Shown one piece after another: positions 6,214 through 14,639 of a DNA stretch of 43,308 nt (its first letter is position 1; every line of letters begins with the position of its first letter). The notes beneath the pieces were generated by a model, which did no database searches, was not told the origin of the DNA, and saw only the letters and a program-made list of their open reading frames with translations. Made by a program: the position numbers and the translations under genes. Origin of the DNA: an unidentified eubacterium SCB49 (GTDB lineage Bacteria > Bacteroidota > Bacteroidia > Flavobacteriales > Flavobacteriaceae); the NCBI GenBank assembly GCA_000170815.1, contig ABCO01000013.1, forward strand, positions 1-43,308, given 5' to 3'.

Positions 6214-6846
6214 AGAAACGTTACGACAGCCTAGTCCAAAGTATCTAAAAACATCATCTGCCAAGGCTTCCATCTGTGCTGTGGTTTCTTTTCCGGTGAT
6301 AACAGCTACGCTATTTCGGTTTTTGCGTATAATGTTTGGGTATTTATTAAAGTAATGTTCAAAATATTTTGCGGTATTGTTGCTTCCGGTTGCAATTACG
6401 GCATCAAATTTTTCAAGATTTTCTTTAGTAAAAGTAATGGCTTCTTTAAATTCGGGTGCGATTTCTACTAAAAGCTTTGCGACAAATGTCAATAAAACTG
6501 TGTCGTTAGAAGACATTTTTACTTGTACATGATTTCCAGAAATTAGTACCGATAAAAAATCGTGAAAACCTACCAATGGTATGTTACCTGCCATTACGAT
6601 TGCAATGGTTTTTGGTGCTTTTTCTTTAAATGTGTAGTTGCTAGTCCATTTTGTTAGATTCTCATTAGTCAATGCCGCCGACCAGCTGTTTAACGCAAAA
6701 ACAATGTTTTCTTCTGTAAACCATCCATTATGCGCATTTGCTTGTCTTATAAGGGTGTGGTATGCTTCTGGCATTTCCGAAGTAAGTAGGCCTAATTGCT
6801 GTCCTAATTTTGAAAAAGCGTTAATTCTTTGTTGTAATGGCATCAT
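5824..6846 (-). CDS. LuxC-type acyl-CoA reductase
   Basis: A 340-residue protein of the aldehyde-dehydrogenase-like LuxC family (PF05893), which reduces activated fatty acids to aldehydes with NADPH; flavobacterial members are shorter than luminous-bacteria LuxC. Visible motifs are a nucleotide-binding strand IVMAGNIPLVGFHDFL (about residues 82-97), VIATGSNNTAKYFE (about 151-164), IIRKNRNSVAVITG, and the catalytic cysteine in FGLGCRN (about 204-210). The true cellular substrate of these flavobacterial proteins is not known to me. The gene is divergent from the ferredoxin gene, with starts 58 bases apart, suggesting linked redox roles. From memory, this pair often lies near serC/serA in relatives; those genes are not in the window. 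The island begins 5 bases after its stop. Confidence 0.85.
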   Translation of the reverse strand: MMPLQQRINAFSKLGQQLGLLTSEMPEAYHTLIRQANAHNGWFTEENIVFALNSWSAALTNENLTKWTSNYTFKEKAPKTIAIVMAGNIPLVGFHDFLSVLISGNHVQVKMSSNDTVLLTFVAKLLVEIAPEFKEAITFTKENLEKFDAVIATGSNNTAKYFEHYFNKYPNIIRKNRNSVAVITGKETTAQMEALADDVFRYFGLGCRNVSKVYLPETYDLDHFFNAMYSWKEVINNHKYMNNYDYNKAVYLMSEIKLLDNEFMLLKEDPGFSSPISVVLFERYKNLEDVQTTLSQQAEHIQAIVADCGIKNEIPFGVAQTPALWDYADGVDTLAFINEL

Positions 6847-6849
6847 AGT

Positions 6850-6880
6850 TTGGAGTTGCGGGTTTTAGACCTTAAATTTG
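6850..6880 (+). promoter_or_regulatory. promoter of the ferredoxin gene
   Basis: TTG (6850-6852), 20 bases, then TAAATTTG (6873-6880), a full match to the flavobacterial TTG-N17-23-TAnnTTTG promoter. Transcription would start near 6887, which excludes an ATG at 6878 and supports translation from 6905. Confidence 0.7.
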
Positions 6881-6904
6881 CACAAAAATAGAAAAAGAAA
6901 ACCG

Positions 6905-7258
6905 ATGGCGATTATAATAACAGACGAATGTATTAACTGCGGAGCTTGTGAACCAGAATGTCCTAATACGGCAATCTATGAAGGTGCAGATGATTGGCGT
7001 TATGCAGATGGTACAGATCTAGAAGGAAGTCTTGTTTTACCTAATGGTAAAGCTGTAGATGCAATGGAAACTCAAGAGCCTGTAAGTGATGAGATTTATT
7101 ATATTGTTGCAGATAAATGTACAGAATGTAAAGGTTTTCATGAAGAGCCACAATGTGCTGCAGTTTGCCCTGTAGATTGCTGTGTGCCAGATGAAGATAA
7201 TGTTGAGACAGACGAGGTTTTACTAGCTAAGCAGTCGTTTATGCACTTTAAAGACTAA
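6905..7258 (+). CDS. 4Fe-4S dicluster ferredoxin
   Basis: A 117-residue acidic electron carrier from ATG 6905. It has two cluster-binding regions: C-x2-C-x2-C-x3-C-P in [12 protein letters not shown] near the N-terminus, and C-x2-C followed by a short insert and C-x3-C-P in [18 protein letters not shown] near residues 76-93. The 8-residue insert within the second site and the long linker are typical of the YfhL/FdI-like bacterial type. It likely passes electrons to soluble redox enzymes, possibly the divergent acyl-CoA reductase's pathway (inference from position). An in-frame upstream ATG at 6878 would add nine basic residues but overlaps the promoter, so it is rejected. Confidence 0.9.
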   Translation: MAIIITDECINCGACEPECPNTAIYEGADDWRYADGTDLEGSLVLPNGKAVDAMETQEPVSDEIYYIVADKCTECKGFHEEPQCAAVCPVDCCVPDEDNVETDEVLLAKQSFMHFKD

Positions 7259-7277
7259 TACTTTAAATATATTTTAA

Positions 7278-7313
7278 ATAAAAAAAGACAACCTAATGGT
7301 TGTCTTTTTTTTA
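7278..7313. terminator. bidirectional terminator between ferredoxin and RNA methyltransferase genes
   Basis: Stem AAAAAAGACAACC / GGTTGTCTTTTTT with a TAAT loop. It is A-rich on one side and T-rich on the other, so it serves both convergent genes. Confidence 0.85.
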
Positions 7314-7371
7314 TGCATTTATTTTGCTTTAAGTCAGAGCTATACCTTATCGTATAGACTGCTATAGCTTG

Positions 7372-8583
7372 TTATTTCTTTTTCTTCATTAATGCCATGT
7401 AAAAACCATCAAAACCAGTAGCGCTAGGCGATACTTTGTTTTCTTTTTTAAGTTCAAAAGAAGCACCTTCTTCTGTTTTTAAAAATGCTTTTACTTGTTG
7501 CTCATTTTCTGAAGGTAAAATAGAACAAGTGGCATAAAGTAGCTCGCCATCTTCTTTTACCATTTTAGAGTAATCACGTAATAATTCTTTTTGTAAAGTG
7601 CGTATGCGATCTAAAAAATCAGGTTGCATTTTCCACTTGGTGTCTGGGTTTCTTTTAAGAACCCCTAATCCAGAACAAGGAGCGTCAATTAAAACTTTAT
7701 CTGCAGAGCTGTGTAATTTTTTGATCACTTTGGTAGAATCGATAACGCGTGTCTCTATATTGTGAGCACCATTACGTTTTGCACGTCTTTTAAGTTCTTT
7801 TAATTTACTCTCATAGATGTCCATCGAGATTAATTGCCCTTTGTTTTCCATCATTTCAGAAATATGCAAGCTTTTACCACCAGCACCAGCGCAGGCATCT
7901 ACTATGCGTTGTCCTGGTTTTGGATCTAGCATTAATGCTACTTTTTGAGAGTTGGCATCTTGTACTTCAAACCATCCGTTTTTAAAAGCATCTGTAGTAA
8001 AAACATTAGCACGCTCTTTTAAAACAAGCGCATTTGGCACACCTTTTACCGAAATGGTCTCAATATCAAGATCTGATAATTGATTTTTAACATCAATTAC
8101 TTTTGCTTTTAGTGTGTTTACACGTAAAACTACAGGAGCCAATTGGTTTAAAGAAGCTAATTCTTTATCCCATTTCTTCCCTAATTCATTAACACCTACT
8201 TCGTCTAACCAATCTGGAATAGACTCACGTATTTTTCTAATTTTAGAAAATTCATCAAATCTTCCTTTAATTCGGCGTGTTGGGGTGTCTTCAAATTGTG
8301 GCCAATCTGGAATTTTAATTCCGCGTAAAGTGGCCCAAACCGTAAACATACGGAATAGGTTTCCTCTATCAAAAGGTTCATTCACGTCTGCAATTTCTGC
8401 ATATAGACGTTTCCAACGTACAATGTCGTAAGTGGTTTCTGCAATAAACCCTCTATCTCTAGCTCCCCAACGCTTATCACGTTTAAGGGTGTTTTTTAAT
8501 ACTTTATCGGCTTGTTTTCCTTCGTTAAAAATAAGGACTAGTGAATCAATGGTTGCAAATACCAAATTGCGGTGTAATCTCAT
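7372..8583 (-). CDS. RsmB/NSUN-type RNA m5C methyltransferase
   Basis: A protein of 403 residues from the ATG at 8583. It uses S-adenosylmethionine to methylate cytosine C5 in RNA, probably rRNA (RsmB/RsmF-like). An N-terminal NusB-like helical part (about 1-140) precedes a Rossmann methyltransferase domain. That domain holds the SAM motif VDACAGAGGKSLHIS, the acidic LISMDIYESKL, the motif IV cysteine in DAPCSGLGVLKRNPD and the motif VI cysteine in LYATCSILPSENE; the two cysteines are the catalytic pair. Homologues start MRLHRNL, and a -7 box lies 17 bases upstream, so 8583 is preferred over a start at 8616. It converges on the ferredoxin gene. Confidence 0.9.
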   Translation of the reverse strand: MRLHRNLVFATIDSLVLIFNEGKQADKVLKNTLKRDKRWGARDRGFIAETTYDIVRWKRLYAEIADVNEPFDRGNLFRMFTVWATLRGIKIPDWPQFEDTPTRRIKGRFDEFSKIRKIRESIPDWLDEVGVNELGKKWDKELASLNQLAPVVLRVNTLKAKVIDVKNQLSDLDIETISVKGVPNALVLKERANVFTTDAFKNGWFEVQDANSQKVALMLDPKPGQRIVDACAGAGGKSLHISEMMENKGQLISMDIYESKLKELKRRAKRNGAHNIETRVIDSTKVIKKLHSSADKVLIDAPCSGLGVLKRNPDTKWKMQPDFLDRIRTLQKELLRDYSKMVKEDGELLYATCSILPSENEQQVKAFLKTEEGASFELKKENKVSPSATGFDGFYMALMKKKK

Positions 8584-8599
8584 AGTATAAATTAAGCCG

Positions 8600-8607
8600 C
8601 AAAGGTA
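8600..8607 (-). promoter_or_regulatory. -7 box of the RNA methyltransferase gene
   Basis: TACCTTTG on the minus strand, fitting TAnnTTTG, 17 bases before ATG 8583. It overlaps the region coding for an upstream-extended start, which argues against that start. Confidence 0.5.
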
Positions 8608-8653
8608 CACATTCACTGCATTCCTTTTGTTATTTTTGTTTAAAATTATATTG

Positions 8654-9694
8654 ATGCGTTACTTACTAGTTTTACTGTTTATCGGGATGGCAGTTTCCTG
8701 CGAAAATGTTAATGATTTGACTTTTTCCGAAGTTGAAATAACACCTGTCTTTACAGATAGTTTAAGCATTAGGGCGATAAGTCCAATGGACGAAAATGCT
8801 GTTTGGTTTGCTGCAAATAAAGGGATTGTTGGTCTTATTGACGGCACGACACCTAAGATAGCAACGGTTAAATATAAAGATAGCATCTTGCATTTTAGAT
8901 CAATTGCTCGAACAGCTCAGTCTGTTTTTGTGTTAAGTATAGAAAATCCAGCAGTGCTTTATAAGCTTGATTATGCAGATAAAGAAGCTACAACGATGAC
9001 CGAAGTTTATATTGAAGAAAACGAAAAGGTGTTTTATGATGCCATTTCATTTTTTGATGATTTAGAAGGAATAGCAATGGGAGACCCAATAGATGGTTGT
9101 CTTTCTGTGATAAAAACAATAGACGGTGGTAAATCATGGTTTAAGTTGTCTTGTAATATTTTGCCAGCAGTAGAGGAGGGGGAAGCCGCTTTTGCAGCAA
9201 GTAATAGTAATATCGCAATTCACGAAAATAATATATGGATTGTGAGTGGCGGTAAAAGGGCAAGAGTTTTTTACAGCCCAGATCGTGGCGCTAACTGGGA
9301 GGTCTATAACACACCTATAATTCAAGGACAAACCATGACAGGTATTTATAGTGTAGATTTTTATGATGAAAATCTAGGTGTCATTTTTGGAGGAGATTGG
9401 GAGAAAAAAGATTTTAATGAAGGGAATAAAGCAATCACTACAGATGGAGGGAAAACCTGGAAACTAATTAGCAATGGTAAAGGGCCTGGCTATCGTTCTT
9501 CTGTAAAATTTGTGCCAGGTTCAAACGGAAACGAATTGGTTGCTGTGGGAAGTCCTGGAGTTTCTTATTCTTCAGATAAAGGACAAACTTGGACAGCGCT
9601 AAGCAATCAAGGTTTTTATGCTATCGAGTTTTTAAACGATTCTATTGCTTTTGCTAGTGGTAACCATATAATAGCTAAATTGCTTTTTAAGTAA
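8654..9694 (+). CDS. BNR/YCF48-like beta-propeller lipoprotein
   Basis: A protein of 346 residues from ATG 8654, with a lipoprotein signal peptide (YLLVLLFIGMAVSC, lipobox Cys). The mature part contains repeated Asp-box-like units typical of sialidase/YCF48 propellers: IKTIDGGKSWFKL, YSPDRGANWEVY, AITTDGGKTWKLI and YSSDKGQTWTAL (S/T-x-D-x-G-x-x-W). Such propellers are non-enzymatic scaffolds or carbohydrate-binding surfaces in many bacteria, and databases often label flavobacterial members oxidoreductase without good cause. It is probably anchored in the outer membrane. gpsA follows 45 bases later and may be co-transcribed. A TATTTTTG -7 box at 8631-8638 lies 15 bases upstream and supports this start over 8627. 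Confidence 0.8.
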   Translation: MRYLLVLLFIGMAVSCENVNDLTFSEVEITPVFTDSLSIRAISPMDENAVWFAANKGIVGLIDGTTPKIATVKYKDSILHFRSIARTAQSVFVLSIENPAVLYKLDYADKEATTMTEVYIEENEKVFYDAISFFDDLEGIAMGDPIDGCLSVIKTIDGGKSWFKLSCNILPAVEEGEAAFAASNSNIAIHENNIWIVSGGKRARVFYSPDRGANWEVYNTPIIQGQTMTGIYSVDFYDENLGVIFGGDWEKKDFNEGNKAITTDGGKTWKLISNGKGPGYRSSVKFVPGSNGNELVAVGSPGVSYSSDKGQTWTALSNQGFYAIEFLNDSIAFASGNHIIAKLLFK

Positions 9695-9739
9695 AATAAA
9701 GAAGGAAGATTAAAATTATAAATAACCAACACAAATAGT

Positions 9740-10741
9740 ATGATTTTAAAAGTAGGACTTTTGGGAGGTGGATCTTGGGGAACCACAGTAGCATCTCTTA
9801 CGGCAAAAAACACCGATACCTTGTTGTGGGCTAGAAATGAAGAGACAGTAAATGAAATAAATGAACATCATACAAACTCACAGTACTTACCGGGAGCACA
9901 ACTTAATAAAAATTTAAAAGCTTCTACCTCTATACAAGAAGTTGTTGAGAATGCAGATGTATTGATAATGGGGGTTCCGTCACAACATTTTAGAAATGTA
10001 TTACGAGAAGCAAAACCTTTTATTAGACCTTGGATTCCTATTGTTAGCCTTGCAAAAGGCTTAGAATTGGGTACAAAAATGCGTATGACCCAGATTATAG
10101 AAGAAGAGCTTCCTGGACACCCTGCGGGAGTGTTAACGGGGCCTAATCTTGCTAAAGAAATACATAACGGGCAAGCAGCAGCAGCGGTTATTTCTATGGT
10201 AGATAAAACAATAGGTAAAAAACTACAAGGGGTTTTTAACTCTGGTCTTTTTAGAGTGTATACCAATACAGATGTCATAGGTTGCGAATTAGGTGGCGCG
10301 CTTAAAAATATTATGGCTATAGCTACAGGTATGGGTGATGGTGCAAATGCGGGAGATAATACTAGAGCTGCACTTATCACTAGAGGGCTTTCTGAGCTTA
10401 CGAGATTAGGAACAGCAATGGGCGGAAAACGAAGAACCTTTGCAGGTCTAGCCGGTATGGGAGATTTAGTGGCAACTTGTTCTAGCTCGCAAAGTAGAAA
10501 CCACCATGTAGGGTTTCAATTAGGAAGAGGAAAAAGTCTAGACCAAATTATCGAAGAGATGAATGAAGTGGCAGAAGGGGTTAAAACAGCAAAAGCCGTG
10601 ATGGAACTAGCAGCAGATTATAATGTAGATATGCCTATTTCTAGAGAAGTATATAAAGTACTTTATGAAGGAAATACAGTAAATGATGCTTTTATAGGCT
10701 TGATAAAGTTAGAAAGTGGTAGTGAACAAGAACCAGGATAA
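9740..10741 (+). CDS. gpsA: glycerol-3-phosphate dehydrogenase [NAD(P)+]
   Basis: A 333-residue cytoplasmic enzyme reducing dihydroxyacetone phosphate to sn-glycerol 3-phosphate for phospholipid synthesis. The N-terminal Rossmann motif is VGLLGGGSWGTT (residues 5-16), followed by VLIMGVPSQHFRNVL and the family signature IVSLAKGLELGT. The substrate and catalytic region is GPNLAKEI and C-E-L-G-G-A-L-K-N-I-M-A-I-A-T-G (about residues 180-195, with the catalytic Lys in ALKN), then GLAGMGDLVATC. Full length for the family (about 330). It lies downstream of the propeller lipoprotein gene without a clear promoter of its own. Confidence 0.96.
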   Translation: MILKVGLLGGGSWGTTVASLTAKNTDTLLWARNEETVNEINEHHTNSQYLPGAQLNKNLKASTSIQEVVENADVLIMGVPSQHFRNVLREAKPFIRPWIPIVSLAKGLELGTKMRMTQIIEEELPGHPAGVLTGPNLAKEIHNGQAAAAVISMVDKTIGKKLQGVFNSGLFRVYTNTDVIGCELGGALKNIMAIATGMGDGANAGDNTRAALITRGLSELTRLGTAMGGKRRTFAGLAGMGDLVATCSSSQSRNHHVGFQLGRGKSLDQIIEEMNEVAEGVKTAKAVMELAADYNVDMPISREVYKVLYEGNTVNDAFIGLIKLESGSEQEPG

Positions 10742-10843
10742 AAATAATTAGAAAAATCTTTTTAGTGTTAGTTTCTGATTTGTTGGTGTTTAGCGTTTAG
10801 GATGATTAAAATTTATTTTTTTTGCAATAATTTTCTTTAAAAT

Positions 10844-10876
10844 TGTTTCATACTTTAAAAAGACTAATTATATTTG
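10844..10876 (+). promoter_or_regulatory. promoter of the tRNA-Ser gene
   Basis: TTG (10844-10846), 22 bases, TATATTTG (10869-10876), fitting the flavobacterial consensus. The mature tRNA begins 37 bases further on. Confidence 0.65.
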
Positions 10877-10913
10877 CACCCGCATTCAGGTATATAGCTT
10901 GAATAGACACTTT

Positions 10914-10998
10914 GGAGAAATGGCAGAGTGGTCGAATGCGGCAGTCTTGAAAACTGTTGAGGGTCACACCTCCGGGGGTTCGAATCCCTCTTTCTCCG
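10914..10998 (+). tRNA. tRNA-Ser (anticodon UGA)
   Basis: An 85-base type II tRNA. The acceptor stem GGAGAAA pairs with TTTCTCC, with discriminator G. The anticodon arm GCAGT-CTTGAAA-ACTGT carries TGA (10948-10950). There is a long variable arm (GAGGGTCACACCTC region) and a T arm GGGGG-TTCGAAT-CCCTC. CCA is not encoded (GCAAA follows). A strong terminator starts four bases after the end. Confidence 0.97.
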
Positions 10999-11001
10999 CA
11001 A

Positions 11002-11043
11002 AAAGTCCCGTTATCATATTGATAACGGGACTTTGTTTTTTTT
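11002..11043 (+). terminator. terminator of the tRNA-Ser gene
   Basis: Perfect 14 bp stem AAGTCCCGTTATCA / TGATAACGGGACTT around a TAT loop, followed by TG and a T8 run. Confidence 0.92.
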
Positions 11044-11328
11044 AGAGATTCTATGAACTCTTTTTTGTATCTAGAGGATCAAGACTAAGGCTCAAGACAA
11101 AAAGTGGATCAAGAACAATTGTTGTGTTTAAGCAAAGATTTTGGTTAATTTATCTAGAATCCTTTTTACATTTTTTACAACTCTAAACGCTTTTTTTTAA
11201 ACCTTTTTCTTTTGTTATACACGTGTAAACCTATTGTATTTATGGTTTATACGTTGTTCTTTGTTTGATATTACTTATATCTTTGTGTTGCTTACACCAA
11301 ATAATATTAAGTATTAATTAAAAAAATA
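11044..11328. other. gene-free stretch before the GldJ-like gene
   Basis: 285 bases of AT-rich sequence without a coding frame. It contains the promoter at 11254-11285 and a direct repeat GGATCAAGA (11082 and 11105 region). Nothing else was recognised. Confidence 0.6.
11254..11285 (+). promoter_or_regulatory. promoter of the GldJ-like gene
   Basis: TTG (11254-11256), 21 bases, TATCTTTG (11278-11285). The start codon at 11329 follows 43 bases later. Confidence 0.65.
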
Positions 11329-13089
11329 ATGTTTAACTCTAATTATTTTAAAACCTCTATTCCTGAAAAATTAATTCTATTTCTTTCAAATTATATATCA
11401 ATAAACACAGTACTTCGATTTATTTTTACTGTAATTATTAGTTTAAGTTTTGTGAATTGCTCCAAGAAAGATAATTATAAAGATAGGTCTAGGGCAACTG
11501 GCTGGAGAATGCTATCTCGTACCGGAGGATTTGCAAGTAATTACAATGAAAATGCAAAAAATCAACAAACAGGACCGGGTTTAGTCTTTATTGAAGGTGG
11601 AACATTTACAATGGGGCGTGTACAAGATGATCCTATAAGAGATTTTAATAACACACCAACACAGCAGCATGTAATGTCTTTTTATATGGATGAGACAGAA
11701 GTAACTAATTTAATGTATTTAGAATACTTAGATTGGTTAAAAAAGGTGTTTCCTCCTAGTAATCCTATTTATAAAGACATTTATCAGAATGCAGTACCAG
11801 ATACATTAGTATGGCGAAATCAATTAGGTGCCAATGAAGTAATGGTTAAAAATTATTTAAGGCATCCTGCTTTCTCTAATTATCCTGTGGTAGGGGTTAG
11901 TTGGGTACAAGCTGTAGAGTTTTGTGAGTGGCGAACTGATAGAGTAAACGAAGTTATACTGGCTGAAGAGGCTTTTTCATCTAAAGATGCCCGATTTAAA
12001 GCTAATTCTAAGGCTATTTTTTCAACTAATACATATTTAAAAACACCTTCTAAAGTCTATGGCGGGATTGATTCTTTGCTTAGTGGAGGATCACGTTCAA
12101 AAAATCTTTTAAAGCTTAGTGAAGATAGTACAGACGTCACAAAAAAAAATATAGAACTTTATGTTCGAAAAAAAGATGGATTGTTTTTACCATCTTACCG
12201 TCTACCAACAGAAGCAGAATGGGAGTACGCGGCTCTAGGCTTACAAGGAATACGTTCGTATAATAGTCATAAAGGGAGGAAAAAATACCCTTGGAGTGGT
12301 CAATATTCACGATCTGGAAGAAGAAGTACGCGTGGTGACCAACTAGCTAACTTTAAGCAAGGGAAAGGTGATTATGGAGGTATTGCTGGATGGAGTGATG
12401 ATAATGCGGCTATTACTGCAGAAGTTAGGTCTTATGCCCCAAATGACTTTGGTTTATATGATATGGCAGGAAATGTTTCTGAATGGGTGGCAGATACTTA
12501 TAGGCAAAGTATTGATGACGAGTATAGTGATTTTAATTATTTTAGAGGAAACGTTTTTACCAAAGATAGTATTGATGTTGATGGAAACTATGTCATTGCA
12601 ACAGATAAGGATATTGTATATGATACTTTACCCAACGGAAAACTTTTTGCAATAACATTGCCTGGAGAGATATTACAAGTACCAGTAGATGAAGATGATG
12701 TTTTTTTAAGAACAAATTATGACCGAAGCGACCTTCGTAGTGTTTTTAATGGTGATCGTAGTTCTAGTCGTTTTGTAGGCGATAATACCGATGTATTGAA
12801 TATTTCAGAAAGCAATAAAAGGATGTACAATAGTCCATTGCATAGTGTAAATATTGATGGTGATGGTAATGTGCAGAGAAATATTGATAAAAATAACAAA
12901 AGAACTTCTTTAGTTAATGATGGTGCTAAGGTGTTTAAAGGAGGATCGTGGCGCGATAGGGAATACTGGTTAGATCCTGCTCAACGTCGTTTTTATGATC
13001 AATATACTGGAACAGATTATATAGGTTTTAGATGTGCGATGTCTAGAGTAGGTGCTAAATCTATTACTCCAAAAAAACCAAAAATGTAA
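11329..13089 (+). CDS. gldJ: GldJ-family gliding/T9SS lipoprotein
   Basis: A 586-residue protein of the formylglycine-generating-enzyme-like fold (SUMF1/FGE). The lipobox is SFVNC (Cys44), after an unusually long 30-residue n-region. The segment TGPGLVFIEGGTFTMGRVQDD (from residue 81), MDETEVTNLMYLEYLDWLKK, PVVGVSWVQAVEFCEWRTDRVNE, RLPTEAEWEYAALG and C-terminal FKGGSWRDREYWLDPAQRRF..GFRCAMSRVG are the GldJ pattern. GldJ forms rings with GldK/N around the type IX secretion and gliding motor in the periplasm under the outer membrane. In Flavobacterium gldJ follows porV-porU; here it stands alone behind a tRNA, so it may be a GldJ paralogue or a relocated gene. The gene symbol is tentative. Confidence 0.82.
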   Translation: MFNSNYFKTSIPEKLILFLSNYISINTVLRFIFTVIISLSFVNCSKKDNYKDRSRATGWRMLSRTGGFASNYNENAKNQQTGPGLVFIEGGTFTMGRVQDDPIRDFNNTPTQQHVMSFYMDETEVTNLMYLEYLDWLKKVFPPSNPIYKDIYQNAVPDTLVWRNQLGANEVMVKNYLRHPAFSNYPVVGVSWVQAVEFCEWRTDRVNEVILAEEAFSSKDARFKANSKAIFSTNTYLKTPSKVYGGIDSLLSGGSRSKNLLKLSEDSTDVTKKNIELYVRKKDGLFLPSYRLPTEAEWEYAALGLQGIRSYNSHKGRKKYPWSGQYSRSGRRSTRGDQLANFKQGKGDYGGIAGWSDDNAAITAEVRSYAPNDFGLYDMAGNVSEWVADTYRQSIDDEYSDFNYFRGNVFTKDSIDVDGNYVIATDKDIVYDTLPNGKLFAITLPGEILQVPVDEDDVFLRTNYDRSDLRSVFNGDRSSSRFVGDNTDVLNISESNKRMYNSPLHSVNIDGDGNVQRNIDKNNKRTSLVNDGAKVFKGGSWRDREYWLDPAQRRFYDQYTGTDYIGFRCAMSRVGAKSITPKKPKM

Positions 13090-13120
13090 AATAGCCTAAG
13101 TTTAAAATTTTACTCTTATA

Positions 13121-13159
13121 ACTCGCGATCCATTTTTTTTGATCGCGAGTTTTATTTTT
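13121..13159 (+). terminator. terminator of the GldJ-like gene
   Basis: Perfect 10 bp stem ACTCGCGATC / GATCGCGAGT, loop CATTTTTTTT, then TTTATTTTT. Confidence 0.85.
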
Positions 13160-13213
13160 AAAGGAAATGTTCCAAAAAAATGGATTTAATCCAAAATATA
13201 TTACCTTTACTTT

Positions 13214-14632
13214 GTGGATATAAAAACAGAAAAATTTACCGTTATTGATGTAGAGACAACGGGCGGTGTTGGTCAAGGTCGAATGACAGAGATATGTATT
13301 ATCACTGTTGAAAATATGGAGATTGTAGATGTCTGGTCGTCATTAATTAATCCAGAGATCTATATACCCCAGCATATTACAGCTTTAACAGGTATTACTG
13401 ATCAAATGGTGACAGATGCACCTAGATTTTGTGATGTAGCAGCGATCATTGAAGAGAAAACTCGTGATGCTATTTTTGTTGCTCACAATGTTAACTTTGA
13501 TTATGGATTTTTAAAAAAGGAATTTGATTTAATTGGAGCTTCGTTTTCAAGAAAAAAACTTTGTACGGTTAGATTGTCACGTAAACTCATTCCGGGATTA
13601 CCGTCTTATAGTTTAAGTAAACTTTGTAGATCTATAGGGATATCGCTATTAGATGCTCACCGTGCAGAAGCAGACACACGAGCAACAACAACTTTGTTTT
13701 TACAATTATTAGAAAAAGATTCCGTTGCTAATTTTGAGGTCTTTTTAAATTTCTTGAATAAATCATCAAGAGAAGCAACATTACCTCCACATATAAATAC
13801 AGAAGATTTTAATAGATTACCCTCTACTGCTGGTATTTATTTGTTTAAAGATAAAAAGGGTAAAATACTTTATGTGGGTAAAGCCAAGAATATAAAAAAA
13901 CGAGTCTTATCTCATTTATATTCAAAAACACAGAAATCAATAAATATGTGCGCTGAGACGCATCATTTAGATTTTGTAGAAACAGGAAATGAATTATCTG
14001 CCCTGCTGTTAGAATCTGATTATATACAGCAATTTTACCCTAAGTTTAATAAGGCACAAAAAAGGCCTGTAAAAACTTTTCAAATTATATCGTATACAAA
14101 TAGAATAGGAGTGGAGCAGATTGCTTTAGGAGAATGTCGTAGCGCTACAAATTCTGTTTACACATTATACAATAAGATCGCTGGTTTAGCACTATTAACT
14201 AGACTTTGTGAAACGTATAATTTATGTCCTAAATATTGTGCATTGCAAACAACAAATGAACCTTGTTCACATTATAAAATTACAGATTGTTATGGTGTAT
14301 GTTCGGGGAATGAGCCTGCTGTAGCTTATAATAAACGGGTTTCTAAAGCACTTGAAGCGTTAGAAAACTTAAAAGATAGTTTTGTTATAAAGCAGCCAGG
14401 GAGAACCTCTAATGAAAATGCAATTATTCTAATAGAAAACGGTGAATATCAAGGTTTTGGGTTTATAGATAAAACAGAGTCTGTATCAGATTTTAATGAT
14501 TTCAGAAATTATATAACTCGTTATAAAAACAGTTACCACACCTCAAAAGCTATCCATGCATTTTTGAATAAAGAAAATGCAGAAAAATCTATTATTAGAT
14601 TAGAAGTGGACAAAAATGTAATACAATTATAA
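13214..14632 (+). CDS. DEDDh 3'-5' exonuclease fused to a UvrC-like GIY-YIG domain
   Basis: A 472-residue protein from GTG 13214. Residues 8-170 form a DnaQ-like exonuclease with D12 and E14 (VIDVETTGG), D96 (HNVNFDYGF), H149 and D154 (AHRAEADTRAT), the full DEDDh set. Residues 203-285 form a GIY-YIG nuclease (AGIYLFKDKKGKILYVGKAKNIKKRVLSHL). Further on, CPKYC and then PC-x7-C-x3-C (EPCSHYKITDCYGVC, about 346-360) matches the cysteine cluster of UvrC, which in UvrC has been reported to bind an iron-sulphur cluster. The UvrC C-terminal endonuclease is missing. Likely role: trimming and incision in DNA repair, in the cytoplasm. The GTG start is only 11 codons before the first catalytic residue, with no in-frame ATG between, so it is accepted. 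Confidence 0.88.
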   Translation: MDIKTEKFTVIDVETTGGVGQGRMTEICIITVENMEIVDVWSSLINPEIYIPQHITALTGITDQMVTDAPRFCDVAAIIEEKTRDAIFVAHNVNFDYGFLKKEFDLIGASFSRKKLCTVRLSRKLIPGLPSYSLSKLCRSIGISLLDAHRAEADTRATTTLFLQLLEKDSVANFEVFLNFLNKSSREATLPPHINTEDFNRLPSTAGIYLFKDKKGKILYVGKAKNIKKRVLSHLYSKTQKSINMCAETHHLDFVETGNELSALLLESDYIQQFYPKFNKAQKRPVKTFQIISYTNRIGVEQIALGECRSATNSVYTLYNKIAGLALLTRLCETYNLCPKYCALQTTNEPCSHYKITDCYGVCSGNEPAVAYNKRVSKALEALENLKDSFVIKQPGRTSNENAIILIENGEYQGFGFIDKTESVSDFNDFRNYITRYKNSYHTSKAIHAFLNKENAEKSIIRLEVDKNVIQL

Positions 14633-14639
14633 TGAGTTT

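Noticed and set aside
6878..6904. Upstream ATG for the ferredoxin gene
   Set aside because: The ATG follows the end of the -7 box too closely; the predicted transcript starts after it.
9868..10380. Long 170-codon minus-strand frame
   Set aside because: Antisense to gpsA, whose motifs are unambiguous.
12368..12655. Plus-strand frame of 95 codons inside the GldJ-like gene
   Set aside because: Overlaps the conserved FGE-like domain in another frame; Met/Leu-rich nonsense composition.
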